In this document: in pieces, positions 40,553 through 52,451 of the stretch
Layout of the letters: each line of letters opens with the position of its first letter
Position numbering within the stretch: position 1 is the stretch's first letter
Source of the DNA: Isoptericola cucumis
GTDB lineage: Bacteria > Actinomycetota > Actinomycetes > Actinomycetales > Cellulomonadaceae
Direction of reading: 5' to 3'
Assembly: GCF_014635665.1 (NCBI RefSeq)
Contig: NZ_BMDG01000007.1
Span: 213,191 to 277,190 of the forward strand
Length of the DNA: 64,000 nucleotides
Made by a program: the position numbers and the translations under genes
The notes under the pieces: generated by a model
The model's input: the letters and a program-made list of their open reading frames with translations, nothing else
Told to the model about the DNA's origin: nothing
The model's database searches: none

Positions 40553-41746
40553 ATGACCCAGGAGCACCACGACGCCGACCTTCCCGAGCTGGGGGTGGCC
40601 GCCGTCGGGCACTCGTTCATGGGCGCCGTGCACTCGCACGCGTGGCGCACGGTCAGCCATGTCGGCAGCCCCCGCGTGCGCGCCCGCATGCGCGTCCTGG
40701 CGGGGCGCGACCTCGACCGGACCGCGGCGGCGGCACGCCGGCTCGGCTGGTCCGAGGCCACGGACGACTGGCGCCGCGTCCTCGAGCGGGACGACGTCCA
40801 CGTCGTGGACGTCCTCACGCCCGGCGACAGCCACGAGGAGATCGCGGTCGCGGCCCTCGAGGCCGGCAAGCACGTGATCTGCGAGAAGCCGCTGGCCTCG
40901 TCGGTGGCGGCGGCCGAGCGCATGGCCGCCGCCGCCCGCGCCGCGTCGGCACGCGGCGTGCGCAGCATGGTGGCCTTCAACTACCGGCAGGTGCCCGCGC
41001 TCGCCCTCGCCCGGCAGCTCGTGGCGGCCGGGCGGCTCGGGACGGTCCGGCAGGTCCGCGCCGTCTACCTGCAGGACTTCATCGTGGACGAGTCTTTCCC
41101 GCTCACCTGGCGGCTCCAGGCCGACCGTGCGGGCTCGGGCGCCCTGGGCGACATCGGCTCGCACATCGTCGACGCGGCACAGTTCGTCACGGGCCAGCTG
41201 CTCACGCAGGTGAGCGGCACGACCGAGACGTTCGTGACGCGGCGCCCCGTGGAGGCCGCCCCGGCGACGGGCGGCCTCGCGGCCCGCGGGTCCGGGGAGC
41301 TCGGTGACGTGACGGTCGACGACGCCGCGGCGTTCGTCGGCCGCGGCGACGGCGGGGCCCTCATGACGTTCGAGGCGACCCGCATGGCCACCGGCCGCAA
41401 GAACGCGATGCGGCTGGAGGTGAACGGCTCGCGCGGGAGCGTGGCCTTCGACTTCGAGGCCATGAACGAGCTGTGGCTCTACGACCGGGACCTGCCCGGG
41501 GCGGAGAACGGCTTCCGCCGCATCCTCGCCACCGAGCCGGAGCACCCGCGCCTGGAGAACTGGTGGCCCGCCGGGCACGGGCTCGGCTACGACCACACCT
41601 TCGTGCACGAGCTGCAGGAGTTCTGCGAGGCCGTGCACGGCGGCCGTGACCCGAGCCCGTCCTTCGACGACGGCCTGCAGGTGCAGCGGGTCCTCGACGC
41701 GGTGCAGCGCAGCGCGGCCGACGCGGCGCGCTTCACCGACGTCTGA
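40553..41746 (+). CDS. Gfo/Idh/MocA-family oxidoreductase, paralogue of the gene at 59387
   Basis: A 397-residue dehydrogenase with GHSFMGAVHSHAWR, VVDVLTPGDSHEEIAVAA, CEKPLASS near residue 108 and GALGDIGSHIVDAAQF near 195. It is much closer to the dehydrogenase at 59387 than to its neighbour at 39412, matching it through most of its length. ATG 40553 follows GAGGAG. It ends the ThuA operon and faces the S9 peptidase with a 3-base gap. Confidence 0.9.
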   Translation: MTQEHHDADLPELGVAAVGHSFMGAVHSHAWRTVSHVGSPRVRARMRVLAGRDLDRTAAAARRLGWSEATDDWRRVLERDDVHVVDVLTPGDSHEEIAVAALEAGKHVICEKPLASSVAAAERMAAAARAASARGVRSMVAFNYRQVPALALARQLVAAGRLGTVRQVRAVYLQDFIVDESFPLTWRLQADRAGSGALGDIGSHIVDAAQFVTGQLLTQVSGTTETFVTRRPVEAAPATGGLAARGSGELGDVTVDDAAAFVGRGDGGALMTFEATRMATGRKNAMRLEVNGSRGSVAFDFEAMNELWLYDRDLPGAENGFRRILATEPEHPRLENWWPAGHGLGYDHTFVHELQEFCEAVHGGRDPSPSFDDGLQVQRVLDAVQRSAADAARFTDV

Positions 41747-41749
41747 GGC

Positions 41750-44008
41750 TCAGGCCAGCCGCTCGCGGAGGAACGTCCAGGCCAGCGCCGCCATGTGCGC
41801 GGCCTGGGCGTTGTTCGCGGCGCCCCCGTGGCCGCCCTCGACGTTCTCGTAGGACGTCACGTCCTTGCCGGTGGCGAGCAGCAGCGCCGCCATCTTGCGC
41901 GCGTGGCCGGGGTGCACCCGGTCGTCCTTCGTGGACGTCGTGAGCAGCACCGGCGGGTAGTCGCGGCCGGCGTCGAGCAGGTGGTACGGGGAGAAGGTCC
42001 GGACGAACTCCCAGTCGTCCGAGTCCGGGTCGCCGTACTCGGCCGTCCACGACGCGCCGGCGAGCAGGTGGGAGTACCGCTTCATGTCGAGCAGCGGCAC
42101 CTGGATGACGACCGCCCCGAACAGCTCCGGGTACTGCGTGAGCATGTTGCCCGCCAGCAGCCCGCCGTTCGACCCGCCCTGGGCGCCGAGGTGCGGTGGC
42201 GACGTGATCCCGCGGGCCACGAGGTCGCGTGCCACGGCAGCGAAGTCCTCGTAGGCCCGGTGCCGGCGGGAGCGGAGCGCGGCCTGGTGCCAGGCCGGCC
42301 CGTACTCCCCGCCGCCGCGGATGTTGGCGACGACGTGCACCCCGCCGTCCGCCAGCCAGGCCCGGCCGACCGTCCCGGAGTAGCCGGGCAGCAGCGGGAT
42401 CTCGAAGCCGCCGTACCCGTACAGCAGCGTGGGTGCGGTGCCCGGCGTCGTCGGGTCCGCCGGCCGCACCAGCTCCTCGCGCCCGACGACGAAGTACGGC
42501 ACCCGGGTGCCGTCGTCGGAGGTGGCGAAGTGCTGGTCCACCACCATGCCGGTGGCGTCGAAGAACGCGGGGGCGGTCTTGAGGACCTCCGGTGCGACGG
42601 ACGCGTCCTCCCTGTCCGCCTCCCCGTCCGGCCCGCCGACCGTCGCGAGGGCGAGCGTCGACGGCGTGAGGTAGCCGGTGGTCGTGAGCCACACGTCGTC
42701 GCTGTCGAGCGGGTCCACGGCGCGGGCGCCGACGGTGACGAGGTCGTCGCCGACGGGCAGGTCCGCACGCTGCCAGGCGGTGCCGGCGGTGGCGTCCACG
42801 GGCGGGGTGAGCACGTGCAGGCGGTTCTTCACGTCGTCGAGGATGTTGAGCACCAGATGGTGCCGTGTCCAGGCGGCGCCCACCAGCGACGTCGAGGCGG
42901 TGGGGGCGAACAGGACGGTGAGGTCGCGCCGCCCGGCGAGGAAGTCGTCGGCCGGGGCGGCGAGCAGCGAGCCGGCCGCGTAGGTGCGCTCCTGGTCGCC
43001 GTCGCGCGCGGTCGAGCCGTCGGGCGTCCAGTCGTCGCGCAGCTCGACCAGCAGCCACTCCCGGTGGAACCCGACCTCGGCGGACTCGGGCACCTCGATC
43101 TTCACGAGCCGCTGCCCGGGGGTGCCCACGCCCTCGACGAGGAACGTCTCCGACCGGTAGAAGGCGATCGAGCGGCTCACCAGGTCGCGCTCGAAGCCCG
43201 GCGTACGCGAGCGCCGCGCCGAGATGTACATGTCGTCGTCGGCACCCTCGTAGACCACGACGGCGTCCGCCAGCGGCGTGCCGCGCCGCCAGAGCCGGAC
43301 GGTGCGCGGGTAGCCCGACGGCGTCGTGGTGCCCGCGCCGAAGTCCGTGAACACGTAGACCGTGTCCTCGTCGGCCCACGCCAGGCCGCCCTTGGCGCCC
43401 GTGCGCCCGTCGGCCCGGGCGGTGTCGCGCTCGAAGCCGCCCTCGGCCGCCGGCACGAACCGCTTGGCGACCAGGTCGAACTCGCGCGTCACGTCGGCGT
43501 CGGAGCCGCCGGGGGAGAGGTCGACGAGCGCGCGCCGCCACGGCTCGCCGGCCGCGAGCTGCTCGGGGGTCGGGCGCAGCAGCGTCGCGCCGTGCCACAC
43601 CCAGCTCTGCCCCTCGGCGGCGGCCAGCGCGTCCAGGTCCAGCACGGTCTCCCACGCGGGCGCGTCGGTGCGGTACTCCGCGAGCGTCGTGCGGCGCCAC
43701 AGGCCGCGCTCGTGCTCGGCGTCGCGCCAGAAGTTGTACAGGTGCTCCCCGATCCGGGACACCTCGGGGATGCGGGCGTCGGAGTCCAGCACCTCGCGCA
43801 CGGCCGCCTCGGTCGCCGCGAAGCCCGCGGCCGCGCCGACGGTCGCGTGCGCGTGCGCGTTGCGCTCGCGCACCCAGTCGAGCGCCTCGGCGCCCTCGAC
43901 CTCCTCCAGCCACGGGTACGGGTCGTGGTCCGGGTCGAGCGGTGTGGCGGGCGGGCGCCCGGGGGTCGTGGCGGGCGCGGCGGCGGACGCGAGCTGCTCG
44001 GCGGTCAT
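41750..44008 (-). CDS. S9-family prolyl oligopeptidase-like serine peptidase
   Basis: A 752-residue cytoplasmic peptidase with an N-terminal beta-propeller and a C-terminal alpha/beta-hydrolase domain. The catalytic serine lies in GGSNGG near residue 613, the acid residue in TSTKDDRVHPGH near 693 and the histidine in VEGGHGG near 727. LYGYGGFEIPLLPGYSG and GGVHVVANIRGGGEYGPAWH are typical of the family, which cleaves short peptides after proline. ATG 44008 is 7 bases after a TAGGGT -10 (leaderless), so the in-frame GTG at 44017 is less likely. It is divergent from the conservon. Confidence 0.92.
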   Translation of the reverse strand: MTAEQLASAAAPATTPGRPPATPLDPDHDPYPWLEEVEGAEALDWVRERNAHAHATVGAAAGFAATEAAVREVLDSDARIPEVSRIGEHLYNFWRDAEHERGLWRRTTLAEYRTDAPAWETVLDLDALAAAEGQSWVWHGATLLRPTPEQLAAGEPWRRALVDLSPGGSDADVTREFDLVAKRFVPAAEGGFERDTARADGRTGAKGGLAWADEDTVYVFTDFGAGTTTPSGYPRTVRLWRRGTPLADAVVVYEGADDDMYISARRSRTPGFERDLVSRSIAFYRSETFLVEGVGTPGQRLVKIEVPESAEVGFHREWLLVELRDDWTPDGSTARDGDQERTYAAGSLLAAPADDFLAGRRDLTVLFAPTASTSLVGAAWTRHHLVLNILDDVKNRLHVLTPPVDATAGTAWQRADLPVGDDLVTVGARAVDPLDSDDVWLTTTGYLTPSTLALATVGGPDGEADREDASVAPEVLKTAPAFFDATGMVVDQHFATSDDGTRVPYFVVGREELVRPADPTTPGTAPTLLYGYGGFEIPLLPGYSGTVGRAWLADGGVHVVANIRGGGEYGPAWHQAALRSRRHRAYEDFAAVARDLVARGITSPPHLGAQGGSNGGLLAGNMLTQYPELFGAVVIQVPLLDMKRYSHLLAGASWTAEYGDPDSDDWEFVRTFSPYHLLDAGRDYPPVLLTTSTKDDRVHPGHARKMAALLLATGKDVTSYENVEGGHGGAANNAQAAHMAALAWTFLRERLA

Positions 44009-44035
44009 GCTCGGCACCCTAGCGGCCGGTCGTCT

Positions 44036-44049
44036 TTCACCCGGGTGAA
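44036..44049. promoter_or_regulatory. 14-bp perfect palindrome between peptidase and conservon
   Basis: TTCACCCGGGTGAA covers the -35 position of the S9 peptidase promoter (its -10, TAGGGT, spans 44021 to 44016 on the minus strand). It is a candidate repressor site. The rest of the 164-base gap shows nothing definite. Confidence 0.4.
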
Positions 44050-44172
44050 GAGCGTGGTAGAAACTCCGGACCAGGGCTTTTGTCCTGCTACGAACGTTTC
44101 AGCGGGTTTGCGGGAATGGTCGGTCGTCGGAGACCGACCGGGCGTCCCGCGTCCCGCCTCCCAGGGGGTGCG

Positions 44173-45606
44173 GTGAGCAAGACAGCCAGTTCGCGCGCGA
44201 CGACGCGCGTCGTCGCCTGGGCCTGCGCGGCGGGCGCGGTCGTCTGCGTCGCCGTGTCCTGGCCGCCCGCCGCCCGCGCGTCGGGCGACACGTGGGCGCC
44301 CCTCGTCGCGGTCGCCCTGGTGCTGGTCGCGGCAGGGCTGCTGACCGTCGCGGCCGCCCGTGCCACGTCGGACGCCCGCACCCTCGGCGCCCGGCACGAC
44401 GAGCTCGCGGCCCGCCTGCGCGAGGCGGAGGCGGCCCTCGGGGAGGCGACGGCGGCCCTCGCCGCCGAGCAGGAGGCCCGGGCCGACCAGCGCGCGACGG
44501 TCGAGACGGCCGTGGTGGCGCTGAGCCGCAAGGTGCAGGCGTCCGCCCACCGCATCCAGGAGGAGGCGGCGCGCATGGTGCAGCGGCACTCCGCCGACCC
44601 GGACGTGCTGCAGACGTCCATGCGCATCGACCATGCCGCCGCGCAGCACGCCCGGCAGGCGCAGAACCTCGTCGCCCTGTGCGGGCGCCGCCCCGGCCAG
44701 ACCTGGGACGAGCCGCTGGCGCTGCCCGACGTGGTCAACGCCGCGGCCGGCCGCATCACCGCGTTCCAGCGCGTCGACGTCTCGGGCGACCCTGGCCTCG
44801 CCGTCGTCGGCCGGGCGGTGGAGCCGCTGGTGCACGTGGTCGCGGAGCTGCTCGCCAACGCGACGCAGTGCTCCCCGCCCAGCACCCGGGTCCTCGTCGT
44901 CGTGCGCCAGGTGCAGCGCGGCGCCGTCATCGAGATCGACGACGGCGGCGTCGGCCTGGCGCCGAGCGAGCTGGAGCGCGTCCGCGAGGTCGTCTCGGGC
45001 GCGCGGCCCGTGGGCATCGCCGACCTCGGGGAGGTGCCGCAGACCGGGCTCGCGGTCGTGGGCACCTACGCGCGGCTCCTCGGGCTGCGGGTGGACCTCG
45101 TCGAGTCGGTGTACGGGGGCCTGCGCGCCGTCGTCCTGGTCCCCGGGCAGCTCACGACGGCCGCGGCCGCCGCCCCGGGTGCGCTCGCCCCGAGCGTCGA
45201 CGACCCCCGGGCCGAGCCGGTGTCCGCCGCCCCGTCCGTCGTCCCGCCGCCCACCGGAGCGGGCACCGGCCCCGTCGCGACCGGCCCGGCCCGGCCCGCA
45301 CCAGGCCGGGCCGCGCCTGCCGAGCCGCGGCCCGGTCAGCAGGCCGCCTCGACGCCGTCGCTCCCGACGCTCCCGCAGCGCCGGTCCAGGCGCGCGCCGG
45401 GGGCCACCACCGCGGGCACGCCGGCCGTGCCGGCGCCGGGTATCGCCCGCCCCGAGCCACGACCCCCGGCGCCGCAGCAGACCGCCGAGGAGGCGGGGGC
45501 CTGGATCGGCGCGTTCTTCTCGGGCGGCGACTGCGCGGAGCCCCAGCCCGACCACGACAGCCAGGAGCCGTCCGTCGCGACGGACGGGAACTCGGAGGAC
45601 AGATGA
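44173..45606 (+). CDS. cvnA: Conservon sensor-kinase-like ATPase (CvnA)
   Basis: A 477-residue membrane protein. Two hydrophobic segments near the N-terminus (VVAWACAAGAVVCVAVSW and LVAVALVLVAAGLLTVAA) precede a coiled-coil stretch (residues 75-115). An HATPase domain follows (LANATQCSPP as N box, IDDGGVGL as G1, TGLAVVGTYARLLGL). No phospho-acceptor histidine box is evident. A long Pro/Ala-rich tail ends in ETAG-like AEEAGAWIGAFFSGG. In conservons CvnA is thought to signal at the membrane to the Roadblock/GTPase pair. GTG 44173 is chosen as the first start before the membrane segment. Confidence 0.85.
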   Translation: MSKTASSRATTRVVAWACAAGAVVCVAVSWPPAARASGDTWAPLVAVALVLVAAGLLTVAAARATSDARTLGARHDELAARLREAEAALGEATAALAAEQEARADQRATVETAVVALSRKVQASAHRIQEEAARMVQRHSADPDVLQTSMRIDHAAAQHARQAQNLVALCGRRPGQTWDEPLALPDVVNAAAGRITAFQRVDVSGDPGLAVVGRAVEPLVHVVAELLANATQCSPPSTRVLVVVRQVQRGAVIEIDDGGVGLAPSELERVREVVSGARPVGIADLGEVPQTGLAVVGTYARLLGLRVDLVESVYGGLRAVVLVPGQLTTAAAAAPGALAPSVDDPRAEPVSAAPSVVPPPTGAGTGPVATGPARPAPGRAAPAEPRPGQQAASTPSLPTLPQRRSRRAPGATTAGTPAVPAPGIARPEPRPPAPQQTAEEAGAWIGAFFSGGDCAEPQPDHDSQEPSVATDGNSEDR

Positions 45607-46061
45607 CGACGCAGACCACGGGCGGATCGCCGCAGGGCTCACCGCCGGCCTCACCGGGGGCGCAGGCCCATCCCGACAGCTGGATGCTCGACCTGGTGGC
45701 CGGGGTGCGGGGCGTCCGGCACGCGGTGGTGCTGAGCTCGGACGGCCTGGTCAAGGTCCGCACCGACGACACGGACCCCGACACCGCCGACAAGGTCGCG
45801 GCGGCGTGCGCGGGCCTCGTCGCGCTGGGCATGAGCATGGGCCGCGAGTTCGGCGCCGGCCACGGGCTGCGCCAGGTGCTCGTCGAGTTCGAGGGCGGCT
45901 TCCTGTTCGTGCGCGGCGCGGGCGACGGGTCGCGGCTCGCCGTGGTGACCGACGCTGCGGTCGATCCCGGGCTCGTCGCCCAGCAGATGCAGGCCCAGGT
46001 GCTGATGATCGGCGAGCGGACGCTGCGCACCGACCCCGCCGAGCACACGACCGGGCGCTGA
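45603..46061 (+). CDS. cvnB: Conservon Roadblock/LC7 protein (CvnB)
   Basis: A 152-residue protein with the Roadblock fold: WMLDLVAGVRGVRHAVVLSSDGLVKV, DKVAAACAGLVALGMSMGREFG, QVLVEFEGGFLFVRGAGDGSRLAVV and DPGLVAQQMQAQVLMIGER. Such proteins bind and regulate small GTPases of the MglA/CvnD type. It overlaps cvnA by 4 bases and has GGAGG upstream. Confidence 0.92.
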   Translation: MTTQTTGGSPQGSPPASPGAQAHPDSWMLDLVAGVRGVRHAVVLSSDGLVKVRTDDTDPDTADKVAAACAGLVALGMSMGREFGAGHGLRQVLVEFEGGFLFVRGAGDGSRLAVVTDAAVDPGLVAQQMQAQVLMIGERTLRTDPAEHTTGR

Positions 46062-46081
46062 GCGCCCTGAGAGGCGGGACG

Positions 46082-46459
46082 ATGCCCGTTCAGAAGCCCG
46101 TTCAGAAGCCCACGGACGGCTACCACGACCACCCGGTGCGCTCGTACGTCCTGACCGGCGGACGCGCGCACCCCACCCGCAACACGCTGCGCCCGGAGAC
46201 GCTGCTGTGCGCCGTGGACGACGGCCGGGAGCTGCCGCTCGGTGCCGGCCGCCACGAGCGGGCGCTGCTCGAGACCTGCCGCGGCACGCTCTCGCTGGCG
46301 GAGCTCGCCGCGTACCTGCGCCTGCCCGCCAGCCTGGTCGCCGTCCTGGTCTCCGACCTGATCGACGCCGGCTACCTGGCGGTGCGCTCCGGCGGGGCGC
46401 ACGACCTGCCCGGCATCGACCTGCTGGAGGAGGTGCTCGATGGCCTCCGCAACTTCTGA
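46082..46459 (+). CDS. cvnC: Conservon DUF742 protein (CvnC)
   Basis: A 125-residue DUF742 protein: RSYVLTGGRAHPTRNTLRPETLL, LLETCRGTLSLAELAAYLRLP and VAVLVSDLIDAGYLAV. The second half resembles a winged helix. A 12-base duplication gives VQKPVQKP at the start. A GAGAGGCGGG sequence precedes ATG 46082. The 3' end overlaps cvnD by 20 bases. Confidence 0.92.
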   Translation: MPVQKPVQKPTDGYHDHPVRSYVLTGGRAHPTRNTLRPETLLCAVDDGRELPLGAGRHERALLETCRGTLSLAELAAYLRLPASLVAVLVSDLIDAGYLAVRSGGAHDLPGIDLLEEVLDGLRNF

Positions 46460-47087
46460 GCCGGACGCCCTGGTGCAGGATGCCGTGGTTCCGGACGCCG
46501 CGGCGGGTGCCCAGCACCTCGCGCCCACCGTCGTGCGGTCGGTGAAGATCCTCGTGGTGGGCGCGTACGGGGTCGGCAAGACCACCCTCATCGGCGCCGT
46601 GAGCGAGATCCCGATCCTCAGCACGGAGGAGACGATCACCACCGCCAGCGTCGGCGTGGACCCCCGCCTGGGGGCGAAGTCGACGACGACGGTGGCGATG
46701 GACTTCGGCCGCGTCACGGTCGGGGGCGAGACCGCGCTCTACCTGTTCGGCACCCCGGGCCAGCGCCGCTTCTGGGACCTGTGGGTCGGCCTCGCGGACG
46801 GTGCGGTCGGCGTCCTGCTGCTCGTCGACACCCGCCGGCTCGAGGACAGCTTCGAGGTGCTCGACCAGCTCGAGGAGCACACGCAGCTGCCGGTCGCCGT
46901 CGTCGTCAACGAGTTCCCGGGCGCGCCGGCCCACGCCGCCGAGGACGTGCTGCGCGCCCTCGACCTGCCCCTGGACACGCCGTTGGTCTCCGGCGACCTG
47001 CGGGGCCGGGCCCAGGCCGTGGAGGCGCTCAGGGCCCTCGTCGCGCACGCGGTGCGGCTGCGGTCCGCCGAGAGCTCCGCGGCATGA
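46440..47087 (+). CDS. cvnD: Conservon small GTPase (CvnD)
   Basis: A 215-residue Ras-like GTPase with G1 GAYGVGKTT near residue 40 and G3-type TPGQ in YLFGTPGQRRFWDLW. It lacks a typical DxxG/NKxD G4 motif; the matching position reads VVVNEFPGA, as in other ATP/GTP-binding conservon proteins. It probably cycles under control of CvnB and CvnA and signals to CvnC or the P450. Confidence 0.92.
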   Translation: MASATSEPDALVQDAVVPDAAAGAQHLAPTVVRSVKILVVGAYGVGKTTLIGAVSEIPILSTEETITTASVGVDPRLGAKSTTTVAMDFGRVTVGGETALYLFGTPGQRRFWDLWVGLADGAVGVLLLVDTRRLEDSFEVLDQLEEHTQLPVAVVVNEFPGAPAHAAEDVLRALDLPLDTPLVSGDLRGRAQAVEALRALVAHAVRLRSAESSAA

Positions 47088-48313
47088 GCCTGACGGCGGC
47101 GGGCCGCGTCGTGCGGCTCGAGGAGGTGGCGGACCGGCCGCTGCTGGCCGACCTGGCCGGCGCGCCCGACCCGGCCGCCCGGTACGAGGCGCTGCGCTCC
47201 TGGTGGGGCGCGCTCGCGCCGGTCGACCTCGAGCCGGGCGTCCCGGCCTGGCTGGCGCTCGGGTACGACGAGGTCGCGGCCGTCCTGCGCAACGAGGTCC
47301 TCTTCAGCCGCGACTCCCGGAACTGGCGCTACGAGGCCGAGCGGCTGCTCGCCTGGCAGTCGCCCACCCGCGCCCTGCTCGCCCAGCGCGACAGCGCCCA
47401 CGACCGGGACGGCACCGAGCACCGCCGGCTGCGCGCGCCGCTGGCCGAGGCGCTCGACGCCGTCGAGGAGAAGCGCGTGCTGCGCACGGTGCACGTCGCG
47501 TGCACCTCGGTGCTCGACCGGCTCGCGGCCCGCGGCACCGCCGACCTGGTGGCCGACGTCGCCGTCGACGTCCCCGTCCGGGTGCTGGCGGACCTGCTGG
47601 GCATGAACCTCGCCGACGCGCGCCGCATGCACGAGCTCACCGGGGAGGTCCGCGCGGGCTCGCCGGGGGCGCACGCCGCCGCCGGCGAGATCGAGAACCT
47701 GCTCGCGACGTTCGTCGCCGGGCGCCGCGCCGAGCCGAGCGACGACGTCACCTCGGCGCTGCTCGCGCACGCCGGCCACGAGAACGACCTCGAGGTGATG
47801 GGCGCCGTCGGCCTGGTCTTCGCCACGGCGCACGACGCCGAGATCGCCTGGATCGCCACGGCCCTGCAGCGGCTGCTCGCCGACCGGGCGTTCGCGGCGC
47901 GGCTGCACGGCGGCCGGATCTCCCTCGACGACGCCCTGGACGAGGTGGCACGCGACGCCCCGCCCCTGCCGCACCTGCTGCCCCGGTTCGCCCTGGCGGA
48001 CGGGGAGCTGGGCGGCCAGCCGATCGCGGCGGGCGACGCCGTCGTGCCGGCGGTGGCCGCCGCGAACGCCGACCGGGCCGTGCAGCCCGTCGACCCGTGG
48101 GAGCAGGTCGACTCGCGGTTCCAGCTCACGTGGGGGACGGGCGCCCACGCCTGTCCCGCGCACCGCACGGCGCCGCTCGTCACGCGCACGGTGGTCGGGC
48201 ACGTCCTCGCGCGGGTCGCGGACATGGAGCTGACCGTCGCACCGGCCGAGCTCCGGCCGGTGCGCTCGGCATGGGTGCGCTACCCCCGCGAGCTCCCGGT
48301 CCGCTTCGTCTGA
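47084..48313 (+). CDS. cvnE: Conservon cytochrome P450 (CvnE)
   Basis: A 409-residue P450. The haem-cysteine loop is WGTGAHACPA near residue 355, and the K-helix E-x-x-R reads DEVARDAPPLPHLLPR near 285. The I-helix reads FATAHDAEIAW, with alanine where most P450s have the oxygen-activating threonine. HRRLRAPLAEAL is the C-helix haem-contact segment. It overlaps cvnD by 4 bases. Conservon P450s (CYP157 and relatives) have no settled substrate. Confidence 0.9.
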   Translation: MSLTAAGRVVRLEEVADRPLLADLAGAPDPAARYEALRSWWGALAPVDLEPGVPAWLALGYDEVAAVLRNEVLFSRDSRNWRYEAERLLAWQSPTRALLAQRDSAHDRDGTEHRRLRAPLAEALDAVEEKRVLRTVHVACTSVLDRLAARGTADLVADVAVDVPVRVLADLLGMNLADARRMHELTGEVRAGSPGAHAAAGEIENLLATFVAGRRAEPSDDVTSALLAHAGHENDLEVMGAVGLVFATAHDAEIAWIATALQRLLADRAFAARLHGGRISLDDALDEVARDAPPLPHLLPRFALADGELGGQPIAAGDAVVPAVAAANADRAVQPVDPWEQVDSRFQLTWGTGAHACPAHRTAPLVTRTVVGHVLARVADMELTVAPAELRPVRSAWVRYPRELPVRFV

Positions 48314-48327
48314 GGCTTTGCGTCGTC

Positions 48328-48343
48328 CGACCCCTGCGGGTCG
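48328..48343. terminator. Small hairpin between conservon and flavin monooxygenase
   Basis: CGACCC, four bases, GGGTCG lies in the 59-base gap between two convergent genes. It is short but could end transcription from either side. Confidence 0.4.
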
Positions 48344-48372
48344 TGCGTCGTGCGGCCGGGAGCCCGCGGCCG

Positions 48373-52429
<4,057 letters not shown>

Positions 52430-52439
52430 CGCCCGCGGC

Positions 52440-52445
52440 TACGAT
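52440..52445 (+). promoter_or_regulatory. -10 of the second MetE-like gene
   Basis: TACGAT is followed by 6 bases and the GTG at 52452, with no ribosome site, giving a leaderless start 23 bases after ligA. Confidence 0.45.
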
Positions 52446-52451
52446 GCGCGG

